64,000 nucleotides of DNA from Prostheceraeus crozeri (taxonomy: Eukaryota; Platyhelminthes; Polycladida; Euryleptidae): assembly GCA_907163375.1 (NCBI GenBank), contig CAJQUW010007257.1, forward strand, positions 1 through 64,000, in the 5' to 3' direction. The notes under the pieces were generated by a model. The model saw nothing but the letters and a program-made list of their open reading frames with translations, did not search any database and was not told where the DNA came from. A program made the position numbers and the translations under genes. Positions 8,510 to 21,779 of this stretch are shown piece after piece. Numbering within the stretch: position 1 is the first letter of the stretch; every line of letters starts with the position of its first letter.

Positions 8510-11500
8510 TGATGTATAGAAATGTTTAGAGATTATTGAGTTTATGTAATTACAAGCATTATTCTAATTGCTTGTAAAGAGAGTGCATGATTTCGTATAA
8601 TCAAGGATTTGAAAGAAATCTCATCTTTTGCTTTCATGTCATTACTCGGCCTGTGCATTGGTGTAATTTGATATCTTATCTGAAATTTTTAGAAATATAC
8701 TAGCAAATTTCTGAATATAGCGAAAAGAAATTGTGATTTCAAATATACTGCCTGACAGAAAAAACTTAGCACTGATCATTACTAATCAATGGCAGCTGTT
8801 AAATTTCTAGGCCGATCTTACTCACAAACAAATTTCTATGTGACCTCTCTAGCATAGCCATATATATCGTTGATCCTTTTACAGAGGATCAACGTTTGGA
8901 TAAGTTTAAACCTCGCATAATTGCAAGATTTATTGTCTTTTTGACATAAGTCGTAGCGGCATGATGAAGCACGGAGATGAATTCGCAGAATGTGTGGCTA
9001 TTGGAATGGTTCACTGTGTTCGCATGCGTAATGTTTGTAAAGAATTGAATATATCGCATGTATAGGCTAGCTGTTGGGAATTGATGGGTGTGTTGGTGTG
9101 AAGAAGGAAAAGTTGCAAGACCAAGGAAAACAAATAGAGTGACATACCTGAAGCTGATGATTGCAGTAAAGAGAAATGATGGTTTCAGAGCGTTTCGTAT
9201 GTAGCAATAGGCTGGTAATCTGCCCCTTGTGTCAACTGGTGTCAACAGCTTCCGAAAGGTTGGTTGAAGAGCAATGGGAAGTCATTGAGCAAGAAAGATC
9301 GGATGAACTCTACGAACAATAGATTTTGAGCTTGCATTAATACCAGGAGGGCCATGCAGGTTGCTAGATATGTATGACATTAATTTTTATCATTTAAACA
9401 TACAGTTTTCATGCTACTTCATTAATGAAAGTAATGTTCCTGTAATTCTAAGTGTTGAAATTTTTTTGTCACGCAGTATATGATACAAGGTTCTAATTTC
9501 TAATTATTTTTGTAATGTTTACTTTGCATGTAATATATTATCATAGAGTTAGATTCATATGCGTGTGGGTTAGTCTAGAGCGGACATAATCCTATCTCAG
9601 CCATTGTATGCAATGGTAGCAAGCGATGAAGATTGACATAGATATTCGTCTGTCTTTGGCCGAGCACGAGCATTGCAGGGGTAGCTCGTATCAGCGAACA
9701 TACGAACCTCAGTGGTCAGATGCAGGCAGACCTGTCAAGTGAAAGTCTTTGACTCAATTTTCCTCCATGAGAAATTTTGGAAATCCTAGGTCTATTTAAA
9801 ATTCAACCATCCTTGATTATGTATGATGAATTAGCGGCTTAAAGATAATTTTTGGCCTTGGCACTGCTCAAATATGTCTTTCGACCAGCATTTAAGTTTA
9901 AGATGATCAAATGATAGTTTGAAGCGACATGTTCGGATTTCTTGCAGATTTTTTGTTTTATTGATGAAAATTTTTGAAAATGCGAAATAGTTTACTTGTG
10001 AATGGTACGTAGTTGTTGCTATGCTATCATCTAATTGAATCTATTCAACAAGCTAGGCTACTTTTTCATAAGAACTCCTGCATATTGTACATGTACGTGT
10101 ATGTACTCACCAAATGGAGGAATTGGAATACCTCAACAGCCGTCGGAGACGCTTATATAAATTAGAGATCCCGCAGCTTTTACCGCAAATATTCGAAACA
10201 AACATTAATTTATGACTTTAGATTTACACAGGCACAGCTTGCTGAACATTGGACATCACTGACTGACGTTCCTGTACGAAAGTTTCTTCCCTTCGAAGTC
10301 TTGAACAAATTCAACACCACCAACTGATTTGTGAAATAACATGCATTGTCTGGCAATAAACAAATATTTTCCTGCGAATGTCTGTCTATTGCTTAAAAGT
10401 CTAACTGAAAATGATTTTTTATGTTTGTGACATTGTATGCAAGATTATAGACAATTTTGAAGAAGACGTGTTTCACTTCAATTCTTCTGACATTAGTTAA
10501 TTGATAAAGTCTGTCAGATATTTTTTACAATAAAATCAGAAATTAGTGTAAAAATTTGAATATCATAGCTGTATTGCAGTAGTATATTACTGTAGCTATA
10601 CTACAGTAATCAGTATCCAGTTGCTGACACATTAGTTGCAATTACTATAAATCAATTCTGCTTCTTAAATTGTAACGACCATCTAGTCTACATTTTTATA
10701 TCACAGCCTCAACATGCTTCTACTTAAACATAATTTCGATTTCCCTCGTCTGGTTCTCTTTCTCGATGGTGCTTCTGATGCAAATCTCCATTCAATTGTC
10801 TCCAATTACTTCATCGTTGCATTTGAATGGTTAGTTCATGTCAATAATTCCGAAATCACGTGACCAATGTCAGTGTTAGGGCAAATCCATTTTATATAAC
10901 AACATTTGTCAAAAAAAGTGTCTTTTGTCTGGAAAATCCTTAGTTCTGAACCAAATGTCACAACTTTTTTTCATTTTGATCGCTAGGATCTATTCTTTAC
11001 GGTCATGATAAATTCAAATCAATCTAACAATGTTTTCTTCGTGAAAAATTTAGCTCAAGGCAGAAAAGGCACCAAAAGCCCGTCCCAAGCATGGGTATTT
11101 TATCTTCGGGAAGAAATTTCGTTGTCTCCTTGAAATATACAAATTAGTTGTGTATCATCAGAAAGCGTATGAACCGTACTTTTGGCTAAACAATAATACC
11201 ATATTTTTGTCTTCGCAGCTTAGAAATGATCTTTTTGCTTTATTTATACGACGAAATGCATCATTCAAGTTGTCGCACCAACAGGACAAAATCAACTATG
11301 GATCATCACAGTTCAGCATTTGTGAATTTAAAATATGTTCTGTATTCCTTCGACCGGACTTTTCTGATTCTTCTCAAAATTTCAAATTTTTGCTAAAACC
11401 ACATTTTTCCGTCCAGATTTCATGAAACCTCATGGAAATATAAAGAACCATAATTCAATCATGCATGCGAAATATTATTTGATAGGACAATGATTATCAT

Positions 11501-13575
11501 TTTCGAAATCTCGTAAAACGGCCAAAATTTCCATCAGACCGAGACCATAAAATTATCGGTGAGAAGACACCGACAATATATAGTACAAATACTCACTTGG
11601 TGTGGTCGCCACTATGATTTTCGAGTTTATCATGAAAAGTGACTATATTATTTCAAAGAAAACGAAGTTGCTAAGTTGAAAAGACAAAACTTGCCAAAAT
11701 GTTGTTGTATAAAATGGATTTACCCGTTATTCAAATAAGCATAATGATGATTATTTGCTTGATCAAAACCAGGTACTGAAATCGGAGCTCAGTTGCATTG
11801 TTATTATTATTATTCAATATTACTAATGAAGTTGCATGACGACGAATTTGTGATAATGAAAAAACGGAAATGCTTGCCGTTCCCAAGAACTGAAGAACTG
11901 AAGAACTGATAAGCAGATGATTTCAACATGCCGTCGGTTGTTAAACAATAAAGCATTGCACTTCTTCTAAGAATTTTTTCCACTTTTTAGCAATATATAG
12001 GATTGCAGTCTGAAGTGGGATTTTTACCGTCACGCTTGTTTTGCGTGCGTAGCTTCTCGAATAGAAGTTGCGGGTTAAGTGATTTTTTTGCAATTTTGGT
12101 GCGAATTCTATTCGAGAGTGTATCTAGTGCCCCGGCCTGTGCGTAAATTTACGCTTCGGCGCAATTTTCATATTTTGCTCGTAAATGCGTAAATGACTAG
12201 TGACCAAATTACATTTGAGTCATGTCTTTACCGTTCTTGGTCGACGAAAGCTCCAAAATCTCTGCATGTAATTTGGCGCTCTTGCACGATTCAAAGAAGC
12301 TTGAATGTCATTTCGTTTGTCTTTACATTTACCATCCATTAGTCATTTTTCATCATACGTAATCGTCATTTAAAATTATTAAAAGTCATTTTTAATGTTG
12401 CTGTTTCTGCAGTCCCATCAGGCGTGTGGGACGATCAATTTTCTGCCTAACTTAAGAAAAATCACCTTTAATCAAAATAGAGGCAATGGTAATCCGGTGC
12501 ATTTCAAGTTTCAAACTTGCGCTTGAAGTATAATCAATCACTGATATGCAGACCTAATTCAAAAGATTTGCATCAATTCGCATGATGGAAAAAATGCTGG
12601 CTGACCACATTAAACGACAAAATTGTATGACTTTTTAATGGACACTAACGAATAGCGTTTTCTGTTAAAAACGCGAGGTTTTGAATAGGCAAATTTGAGG
12701 TTTTAATAATATGCTAAGATAAACTTTTCAATGTTTTTAAAAAAATGAATAGAAAACTCTTTTATTTAAAAGCCTTTCAAAAAAACCGTAATGTAACTTT
12801 CATAACCCACAGTTGCCTAAAAGCCTTCAAAAACTCTTATTTCTAACAGAGTTGTGTTGCATAGTGCACAGTTTCAGCCAAGGAAAATCAATCATCAAGC
12901 AAGCTTGTAAGTACCGCAAACTTTGTTGTGTGTGTATGTGCTGGCATTAGAATGGCTGTTCAATCATGTCAAATTAATTTAGATGGAAAAAATGTTTTAT
13001 TAGAAAATGTCACGATTTGTAGATCATCATTTGAATATACACCTTTTCCAGCTCATGTATGGAATCGCCAAAGTCATTGTTAAAATTACTCAAATCAAGA
13101 ATAGTTCTTCAAATCAGGCATTCAATTGTTCATTTCTGATGTCATGAGTCTCGCTTGTCATTTCTTGAGTTTAGTTATTGATGACAGAGACACAATGCAT
13201 TTGATTCAAATATTATGTAAACATCATTATTGAATATCAATAAATCATTTGTTTCAAAGAGAGCTGATTGAAATTCGAACATCACGACTTTCTCTTCAGT
13301 CAGCAGTAAAATGGTATGACATTGCCTGATCGAGATGTCTATACTTTCCTTGTCGCTATATAAGGACCTAGTTTCTTCGCCAATAAAATGAGTATTTTTG
13401 GTCGAAAATGAATTTTCCGCATCGCTGTATTTCGCATATTATCAACAGAAATTGTTAATCTTGATAATATCCCAGATTATTGACAAAATCGGTCTGATTA
13501 AAATGCATGCAAGATCTAACTATTCCAGATCACTAAACACTGATCCAAAAATGAATGGATAGATTGCGCTGAGAT
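8510..13575. other. 5-kb stretch without a recognisable gene
   Basis: AT-rich sequence with only short chance frames. Small structures seen: an imperfect palindrome at 10573-10610 (GTAGTATA facing TATACTAC) and a perfect 12-bp inverted repeat TCTCGAATAGAA at 12055-12066 against 12106-12117. No gene or mobile element could be supported. Confidence 0.5.
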
Positions 13576-13579
13576 GACG

Positions 13580-13755
13580 ATTTATATGTACAACATGAGG
13601 TTATCTATTGACCGTGGGCTCGCTTTTGCTCCTGTCAAGGCATCTTTTGCCATGAATTTGCCATGAATCGCAAACAGAGGAATTGAAGGCCTTCGCTCCT
13701 GTGTTCTATAAGCGCTATGTTGACGATATGCTTTGTATCTTCGATGTTTTGTGAT
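13580..13755 (+). mobile_element. reverse-transcriptase shard (Penelope-like type)
   Basis: On the plus strand 13689-13751 reads FAPVFYKRYVDDMLCIFDVL. The FYKRYVDD block is the RT catalytic motif in the form used by Penelope-like and related animal retroelements. Upstream residues are only weakly similar to RT. It is a small old fragment, far too short to function and unlike the young element at 28.4 kb. Confidence 0.5.
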
Positions 13756-13759
13756 GCCG

Positions 13760-14237
13760 ATGCACATGATTTTCATGCTATTTCAATAGTTTTATCACAC
13801 TGACAAGTAAACAATAATAACAATATATGGCTCATTAAAACAGTAACCTTGAAATCTGACAATAAATACGTAAACTGTCAAGTATTTGCTTTGAAGCTCC
13901 ATAATCAAGTTTGATCATCTTATTCGATCTATTACGGTATATATTTATGCATCTAAAATCTACAATCCTGTTTCAACGAGCTTCAATGAAGTTTTCAGAT
14001 CGGTCGCTGCCCTTGACATTTGTGGTTTTCATGCATTATTTCGTCACTAATTTTCGAATTTCAAATGTTTGATATCTGATATTTAATCAAAATATGTGGT
14101 GATCACACTTGTAGCCTACAAATCATTATGAATTATACATAGATGGTCAATAATAAAAGGTCAAAATGTCAGACATGAAGTTCCATGGCGGCATTTAAAT
14201 TCTGCATTCATGGACATTGACACTTTTTGCTCATCAG
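13760..14237. other. no gene seen
   Basis: AT-rich non-coding sequence before the CFAP44-like fragment. No upstream exon of that gene was found. Confidence 0.5.
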
Positions 14238-15893
14238 ATTCGGATGAGGATGACGAGTCTTCGGATGAAGATGATTCAGAATGGGATGAGTCCGAAGAAG
14301 AATCAGATGAAGAGGGAGTCACCTTCGATTTGGATATGTGCCCCCAGGCTGTGATCAGACTTTGTATGATAATACATGTCAGCTGCGTGAGAAACGATTG
14401 GACATTGAAGAAGAGAATTGACTGAAGAGAAGAAAATTCTGGATGCACTAAAGAAGGAATCAGAATCGTTGCAGAAAAAGTCAAAGATAATTGATAGTTC
14501 ATTGAAGCAAGCAGAGAACGACTTAGAAGAATTCCAGGTAAGGAAGCAATAATGCAATACAGATGCTCGCTTGAATTGTATAGATAAAAGCAAAGCGATG
14601 CTCATTAGCGCATTGTCGACATCTCATGTGATGCTCATGAGAGCTTTCACCGGCTCTCACAAACAGAGCTGGATACGGACCTTTCGCGGCCCGGCTCCTT
14701 ATTTATTGTAATCACCCGAGCCAGGCCAGAAATATCTAGCACCCGGGACGATATTTATTATGTCTGAAATGAATAATATTTTCCTTATTTGATCATCTAG
14801 TTCTCTGTTAATCAGTTTATGCGATGGCTTGTGAAATTGATTCTTAAACAATGTGATGAAATAAATTCCGGCATGCGACGAAATGGGTCATAAATAAATG
14901 AGCCAGCGGCCGTTAAAGCAATCGATAAACGAGTAACAAGTGACACTTCTCTGTGATTCAAGCGACAAATGTGATAAACAAGCGATTCACAATATTTAAA
15001 ACAATTGAAATTTGCTATGTATTGAACGTTTGAAAATTCACCTTGCTGCTCAACAGTAATCAATTTACTTTCAGATGGCACGCAGCATAGGCCTTACAGC
15101 ATGTACAATCATGTTATCAAAAATCAGTTACTTCGATCGAATGATTTTTAAGTGATTTCACTCAACTAACGAAGCCGATATTTTCATTAAGGATGAATTA
15201 AGTGCACAAAACGATAAGCTTTGTCACCCAGGCCATGATGAAAAAATTATTCGGGCCGGGCACGTGCCTGACTTTTTGGAGTTAATGCGGGCACGGGCCG
15301 GGTCCGGGCCGAAGAGAGCGGCCCGGTTCCCGCTCTGCTCATTAAGTGTCTGTCCGGTGGATAAGCTATCACAAGAAAAGTGAACGAAGGACTTCATGAA
15401 GTAACAATAGTCCACAAAAACAAAGGAAGTAGGTTGGGACTTGGTTGTAGATATTATTAACATAATTTAGCATGAATGGCGCATATAGGCCCTACCAAGT
15501 CAACTTATCACAGTTGCTTAAATGACCAACATACCTCGTAACTGACATTGATGAGAGAAGTGCATGTTAATTTGATTTTTATTTAATCACACTTGCTAGC
15601 TCCTAAATAAATGTGGATGGGTCAAAACTGAAGTATGATGGAGATGATCCATGCGGTGATGGTAGGCATTGAGAATTATTGTTATAGATAAGAATACTTA
15701 TTCGCTTTCATTATCTGCAGATTGCACTTACATTCTATCATCCATACATTTTCAGTTGAAAAAACAAAAGAAACTCAATGAATTGGATGTTGTTGTCATT
15801 CTCAAGCTTCATCAACTTGAAGACGAGAAGCAGCAACAGAAGGATGCCAAGAGACGTCAAATTCAATTGATGAAGGACAGGAAGATTTATCTG
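14238..15893 (+). pseudogene. CFAP44: CFAP44 (WDR52)-like fragment, two exons, decayed
   Basis: Exon 1 (14238-14537) follows a TTTTTGCTCATCAG acceptor and ends CAG|GTAAGG. It encodes an acidic stretch, then GCDQTLYDNTCQLREKRLDI, then ILDALKKESESLQKK and ENDLEEFQ. Exon 2 (15756-15893) follows TTTTCAG, keeps phase 0 and encodes KKLNELDVVVILKLHQ, then DAKRRQIQLMKDRK, then a GTGAGT donor. The order CPPGCD-type motif, LREKRLD, KLNELDVVV.LKLHQ matches my memory of the coiled-coil region of CFAP44, an axonemal protein that with CFAP43 tethers inner-arm dyneins. Exon 1 needs two frame changes, one in a C run near 14342 and one near 14418. Exon 2 jumps from LKLHQ straight to the QIQLMKDRK part, skipping roughly 35 residues usual in the family. 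The retained intron points to a duplicated gene piece rather than a retrocopy. CFAP43 or another relative is possible. Confidence 0.55.
14664..15337. mobile_element. hAT-like non-autonomous element (MITE) in the CFAP44-like intron
   Basis: The two ends are CAGAGC...GCTCTG with GC-rich subterminal arms full of CGGCCCGG blocks, in sharp contrast to the AT-rich surroundings. Flanking 8-mers CTCACAAA (14656-14663) and CTCATTAA (15338-15345) match at 6 of 8, consistent with an aged 8-bp hAT target duplication. About 674 bp, no transposase frame inside. The terminal inverted repeat is short, so this is a moderate call. Confidence 0.42.
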
Positions 15894-17658
15894 GTGAGTA
15901 TTCATCTCATAAATGTCTGACAATTGTTGAATAAGCAAAATTGTAGGAAATTATCATCTGCAAAGGATTATGTTTGAAGAAATCAACATTTGTGAAGGGA
16001 TGCACTGTTCTTTAAGAGGAACCACAGCCGCTGCTATAAGCATTTTAAGAGCCGGAGCCGCTTTGTATTTATATTTGAGGAATTGAGCTGCGATCCGGTC
16101 AATTGGCTCTATCATAAAACCGATCGATGCCACTGTGTCGAAAAGAATCGGACCAATGATTCAGTTGAGTTTGACGTTTTGTGCCGAACCGCAGTAATTG
16201 CTGCACCAAACATGAAGGGGTACACTACAATAGATTTTTTCATCCTTGTCAAAGATGCTGGGATCAGAAACATTTTAGGAATGGATCTGTAATCATGCGA
16301 GAGCTTATAGAGCTTCATCACACAAACAATTTTTCAACAGAAACAGGCGTTTTAAACCGAATTTTAGGACCATCTTCACCACCAACCTACGTGCGCATGA
16401 TGGGCCTATAATATGTACAGTATACTAGAGTGATTATTATTAAACAAGCCCTATGTGTGTGAATATTTTCACGCAATTAGAAGTAAGTATGAATGAATTC
16501 ATTTTCATAATAAAAAGCATACACTGACTTGCTTACCGGCATCAAGTGATGTATCTAGGAAAATGAAGAAGGAAGCCCATGGGTTGAAATTTTAAGAATT
16601 TTAAGGTCCCAGAACCCCGACAATTATATAGTATAATACTGTAGCAATTACATATAATTATTCAGAGAAAAAAAGACCATGCTCGTACTGCTTTATACGT
16701 TTGGAATCCCCAGATATACATGTAGTCAATTAAATGAAAGTGGCAGTACCTTGCTGCAACCAATACTTGATGCAAACTGCCTCGCAATGTAGCAATCACA
16801 AAAACCTCAAAATTTTTAACCGAATTACTTGCTATATATGTTAGACGGATTTCTAGAAAATTATTACTGGGATGATCCTACTCTTTCAAACAAGCTGGTG
16901 TTCAGATGGATTTGAACACGTGACATCTGTGCAATTATTATTTCATGGGCCCTTGGTAGCCATCAAAATGGATTGACTCTGCCTATTTGTCGATTAGGGA
17001 TTTCCTTCTTCAAAACGTTCCTTACTTTAAGAAAGAAATGAGCTGAAGCACATTGTTGGTAAATTAGATCTCGTTTACATATGTTTCCTTGAAAATCTGA
17101 ACCACGGTAGAAGTAAGAATCTCTTTTTAATTGAATCTTTTTTTTGAATTGAGATATCTTTTTATTGAATTTGTATGAGGAGGCTATCATTTCTGCTCGC
17201 AGGTCATTTTAATTTTGCGTTGAGCCGTTCAGTTCTTTTTCTTCACTTGAGAGACTTGCTTATTGTACGGTAGTCTATGTGCTTGTCGAATTACAGATAA
17301 ATGTATTTATTAACCACGAGAATCTACAGTTAAGCCAATCCTTCATGCTAACAATCTGCAGTGTTTATGTTGATAGACTGTCTACATCATCACTCTGTCA
17401 ACTATGTCAATTGATCAATTAATGTAGAATCATACTGAGTTACATCTCAATAGAACTATATGAGTCAATGTAAAAAGTTTTTAAGAATTTGATGGAGGAG
17501 AATAGATTCAAACAAAGTGCCAAAGAATTCAATTTGTCAGGAGGCCTATCGTAATCAAAATTGTTTAGAAAGTCAGATAGCATAAGCTAATGAATGTCAT
17601 AAATTCCTTTCTTTCTCAGCACGAACTCGCAATTTGCTTCTGAGTTTTGACACATGAA
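15894..17658. other. no secure gene
   Basis: A 69-codon frame at 16083-16292 (VEFDVLCRTAVIAAP, then DFFILVKDAGIRNILG) looks mildly protein-like, but the opposite strand is open too and no family is recognised. The rest is AT-rich non-coding DNA. Confidence 0.4.
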
Positions 17659-17930
17659 GAAACATGAACGGAAAAATGAGTTCTTTTCGTTCTGTGACTA
17701 AATAAAATCTATTAAGAATGGATGCGGATGTCTAGGTGTTACGTGTGATAGTCAACAAAATAAAAATTAAAAATTGATTCGAAGATAAAAACCATCCGCA
17801 ATTATATTCAACAGAGACCTTGCCGAAGCAAAATTACCGAAGTCTTGAAATTTGAATGTTGATATCTTGATACAAGGAATTATACAAATGTAAAACTATC
17901 TAGAATAAGTTAAAGCATCATCAACATTTT
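17659..17930 (+). repeat. 272-bp direct duplication, left copy (flanks the Gypsy element)
   Basis: It matches 21906-22177 over the same 272-base length with no difference noticed by eye. It lies outside the LTR pair, 25 bases from the left LTR. See the right copy for interpretation. Confidence 0.85.
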
Positions 17931-17955
17931 TATTATTTTTTTATATCAATATGTT

Positions 17956-18081
17956 TAGTAAGAGCACGCTAGTGTTCTACAGCAAGACATGTATTGAAAG
18001 CATGACAATACAAGCGGCGTTATGAACGCCCAAGTGAACACTGCTTGACCGTCCAGTCATTGACACAATCATCACATGACA
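17956..18081 (-). repeat. LTR (3' LTR of the Gypsy element)
   Basis: 126 bp. On the minus strand it begins TGTCATGTGATG, directly preceded by the purine-rich AATCAAGGGGAAA, a good polypurine tract at 18082-18094. One mismatch to the other LTR. Confidence 0.85.
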
Positions 18082-18130
18082 TTTCCCCTTGATTATAAAA
18101 AATAAATCACATATATAATATAAAATAGTG

Positions 18131-21121
18131 TCAGGGAAAGTCAGCCGCATCAAATCTCCAGGGTTGAGCACGAACTCGATTGCTTCGACGAACTTCTGAG
18201 ACATCAGCAGATTGGGCCGAGTTCTGGTCCTCTTCGTTACTTTCTTCCTCCTCCGACTGGCCATCACTGTCGCTGTCCTCAGGATTCACGATTCGAAGAT
18301 CCGCAAAATGCCGATGGATACCATCCACTTCGATGCCACCTTCGGGAGTAACTTGTGTAACGGTTCCGCGTTTCCATTGTGTAGTACAACGAGCCTTTGC
18401 TGGTTTGACATAGACGGCATCTCCAACATTATACGAAGCATTGGTTTCAACATGCCGCGTTTCGATCTGCATCTTCGGAAATCGCCAATCGTACCGATAT
18501 ATTGCTCTAGACGGTATCAACGCTGCATCCAATGACTGCCGAGGTGAGTAGTTGTACCAGAATACGATATCCAGAATATTACCTCTGCACCGAGCAGCCG
18601 ATCGTTTAATGGTTCTGTGATGTCGTTCGATGATGCCGTTGCAGTTCGGCCGGTAAGCGCATCTGTACATCACCTTCACGCCCCATCGATTACATGTGTC
18701 CACAAATACTTGAGATTTGAATGACGCCGCGTTGTCTGACAGAATCTCGATCGGAGGTCCTCTTTCTCTGAATACTTCTTCGACTTCTGCACAAATGCCA
18801 CTCACCGACTCATTGCTGATCAGCTTCCATATGGCATAACGACTAGGGCCGCAATCAATCAGGGTGAGATAGCATTTGCCGTCATGGTGCGTAGTATCAC
18901 AGGCGAGTCTCATCCAATTTTGCTCCACATTTAATTTGCCTGGATTGAACTTGACAGGGGCTGGGTCGATGGATTGGCATCGGTCACAGGAAGCAACTAT
19001 CCTCCTCACTTCGTGTTGAGTAAAGTTCATTCCTGGTAGACTTTCATTGGCGATGAAAGTAGTCTTCTCGATACCCAAATGAAACCGATTGTGGAAGTCT
19101 CGAATTTTCTTGCTTCTATCGTCCTCACAGGTTATTGCAGTAGCAACTGGGAAGTGGTGATTTATCAACCACTCTTTGGGTACCCGGGTGAGATGGTCGG
19201 CCTTATTTTCAATAGACTTCACCAGCTTGGGATGAATGCGAAGCTGATACTCGGAGATAGTGTCCCGTATGAGATTGAGTCTACGACGGACCAACAGCTC
19301 ATTTAGACCATGAACTTGAGATCGGCTCTTCTCTGAGATTGCTGCACTGAGCCAAGAATAAACTGAGGCAGAATCAACACATAACTCGAACTCCGTCAAA
19401 GACCAATCAATTGCCATCCTCAACCCTTTTAACACGGCTTCGAGTTCTGCAACATTGATGTGTGCAACGTCATTTATCCGTCTCATCCATGAGCCATCTT
19501 CGACGATGAATCCGCCAATTTCCAAGCACGCTCCCATTGCCAAAGAACTTGAATCTGTCCATAAGACCGCGCGATCGGATGTTGAAACACACCATCGTCC
19601 ACCGACCGGGTCTTCTGTTTGAAGCCGCTGCCATAGATCTGTCGCTAATCTCCTCACATATTCATCAGCTGGATCATCCCACTGTCCTTCAGCTGCCATC
19701 CGTTTGACAAATCCACACATTGGACGTAATCAGGAAGCAACCGGAAAATGGCCAATTAATTTCCCACAATAACTGAACACGTCGCGCTTCGTGGCGTTGA
19801 CAGTCAATGGCTCGATTGCATTATCTCTTCTCCATCGCAGTTCTTCAATACGCTTGTAGATTCGAAGACCAAGAACCCTGGCATCCGCGATTGATACCGC
19901 TGGTTTACTTTCCAGACCATAAGACCTCAAATGGTCAATGACTTCAAATCTGGAGGCTATGTCTTCGTTCACAATGATATCATCAACATAGGCGTCGGTG
20001 GCGGAATGGATTTTTGAATTGAGCGAGAGCACCTTGCGCAGAATGACGGACATAATCCTCGGAGCCACATTCAGTCCGAAACCGAGGCGAGTTAAACAAT
20101 ATCGCCGACCCTCGAACTCGACCACTTGAAACTGCCATAGATCCGAGTTCACGCGAATCTGCAGGTAAGCATTTCTCAAATCTACGAGACAAACATTTCG
20201 GCCAAACTGTCTCCATGACCGCAATTTCTCGCTGCAAACATCACTTTGGCCTGTGTGACTTGATACAAATTGGTTCAACTCGCGGTAATCCATTACCGGC
20301 CTAACTTTCCCTTTGTTATTCTGCACAACAGCCATAAGGGGAACGATGCCTTGAGCGGTCCCTTCAAACGGAGTCAACCAGCCATTGTCAATCCAGCTCA
20401 ATACTTCATCACGATACTTCTTCTTTATGCTCGAGGAAATAAAGTATTGTGAAACAGTATTCCGAAGTTTTGGAATTTCTCCATCGGACCATCTCCAGCT
20501 GACCGTCAATTCATTGTCGCAGAAGATAGCGGTAAAGTCTTTATCTTGTATGCTCAATACTTGCGTTGACTGAGTCGATGCCGTAGCAGTTATTTCACTC
20601 GCTTGACAAGGTGGCTGCGTTGAGACGTTCGGGAAACTTGGCCTACCATATCGGAGCAAGAGAATTCCACCAAGCAGATGTATGGCATCCATACCAAGAA
20701 TTAAATTGTATCCTGGAAGCAAGTCTGACACAATGCAACTGAGACGAATAGAGGTACCTTGAACATGGACGCTGCATTCCCAACATTGATGATATGTAAT
20801 TGACTGGCCATTCATCATTAAAACGTGGAAGTCTTTATTACGCAAGCGAGACCGATTGACCATTTGCCGACTGACGACAGATTTTGAGCACCCAGTGTCG
20901 ATTAAAGCATGAGCAACTTGATTGTTAATTTTCACTGTCATTGATGGAAGTTCTGCACCGTCAGAGGGAAGACGGGTACCGGCACAGTAATACCAGCCCT
21001 CCCTTACTCGTTTTTGACCTCTTCTCGGACGGGCACACATTACTCTGATGACCAATACCACCACAATTCGCGCAATACTGCATTGCTTCCTTCGATTCAT
21101 CTTCAGACAGCCTGGCATCAT
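18131..21121 (-). CDS. pol: Gypsy pol region: protease, RT, RNase H, integrase
   Basis: In minus-strand order: aspartic protease LIDTGCSKSVVS; RT with GKVRPVMDYRELNQF, LVDLRNAYLQIRV and AYVDDIIV; RNase H with LWTDSSSLAMG and ELCVDSASVYSWLS; integrase with HNRFHLG...CDRCQ zinc module, catalytic ACDTTHHDGKCY, ILSDNAASFK and GIIERHHRTIKR, then an acidic and basic tail. It encodes the enzymes for cleavage of the polyprotein, cDNA synthesis and insertion. The region overlaps the end of gag in another frame, as is common where the family uses frameshifting. About one break; treated as a fossil or near-fossil. Confidence 0.88.
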
Positions 21122-21758
21122 ACCTCCGCTTGTTCGGACAGCGCCTCGCTATGTGTCCGCGAGCTCCGCACGAAAAGCATTTTCGGTAATCTTGCTTATT
21201 CTCTGACCACCTTGGTTGCCTTGAGTTGGAAGAAACTTGAGCCGCGAATGTAACAGAGTTCTGTTCTTCCAGGCTGATCATCATTCTTGATCGTTCCACT
21301 AGATCGGCGAATGGCAAATGCTCAACGGAACTGAGGGCTTGAAGCTGTGTTCTGATAGATTGAGGAAGACCACGGACAAATGCGCAACGAATCCATGCCT
21401 CATTGGTAGTTGGCTGTATCAAATGAGTAAGTCGGCGAATTTCAGCAAGGTAGATATCGACAGTTTCTTCACCACCTCTAACATCGATTAACGAGAACGT
21501 CAATGCTGAGAAACAGTTCTGAGAGAATGCACAATATAAAGCTGCCTTCAATTTGGAATAATCGCTTTTTACATCGTCAGGCAAAGATTCGTAAACGGCG
21601 AATGCACCACCACTTAAAAATAAAGGTACAAATGTCTCCAATTCTTTTACACCTTGTAATCGAGCAACCAATTCGACTTTGCGAATCCATTCAGAGAAAT
21701 CGTTTCCACCATCAAACTGCTTAATAATGTCACCACATTTAACCGATACTGACGACAT
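20961..21758 (-). CDS. gag: Gypsy gag with two CCHC zinc knuckles
   Basis: I chose the ATG at 21758 (MSSVSVKCGDIIKQFDGG), about 22 bases inside the LTR edge; a frame start further upstream would lie in the LTR. The capsid-like part (about 1-160) has FSEWIRKVELVARLQGV and the YLAEIRRLTHLIQP style of the retrotransposon gag fold. Two zinc knuckles follow: CFSCGARGHIARRC and CANCGGIGHQSNVC. It would form the virus-like particle and bind element RNA. Confidence 0.85.
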   Translation of the reverse strand: MSSVSVKCGDIIKQFDGGNDFSEWIRKVELVARLQGVKELETFVPLFLSGGAFAVYESLPDDVKSDYSKLKAALYCAFSQNCFSALTFSLIDVRGGEETVDIYLAEIRRLTHLIQPTTNEAWIRCAFVRGLPQSIRTQLQALSSVEHLPFADLVERSRMMISLEEQNSVTFAAQVSSNSRQPRWSENKQDYRKCFSCGARGHIARRCPNKRRYDARLSEDESKEAMQYCANCGGIGHQSNVCPSEKRSKTSKGGLVLLCRYPSSL

Positions 21759-21779
21759 AGTTCTGCCGGTGATAGCTTG

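Noticed and set aside
8889-9245. 118-codon minus-strand frame
   Set aside because: No promoter, splice or domain signal, and a low-complexity codon pattern; likely chance.
16083-16292. 69-codon frame as a gene
   Set aside because: Both strands are open over the same interval and no homologous family or splice context was recognised.
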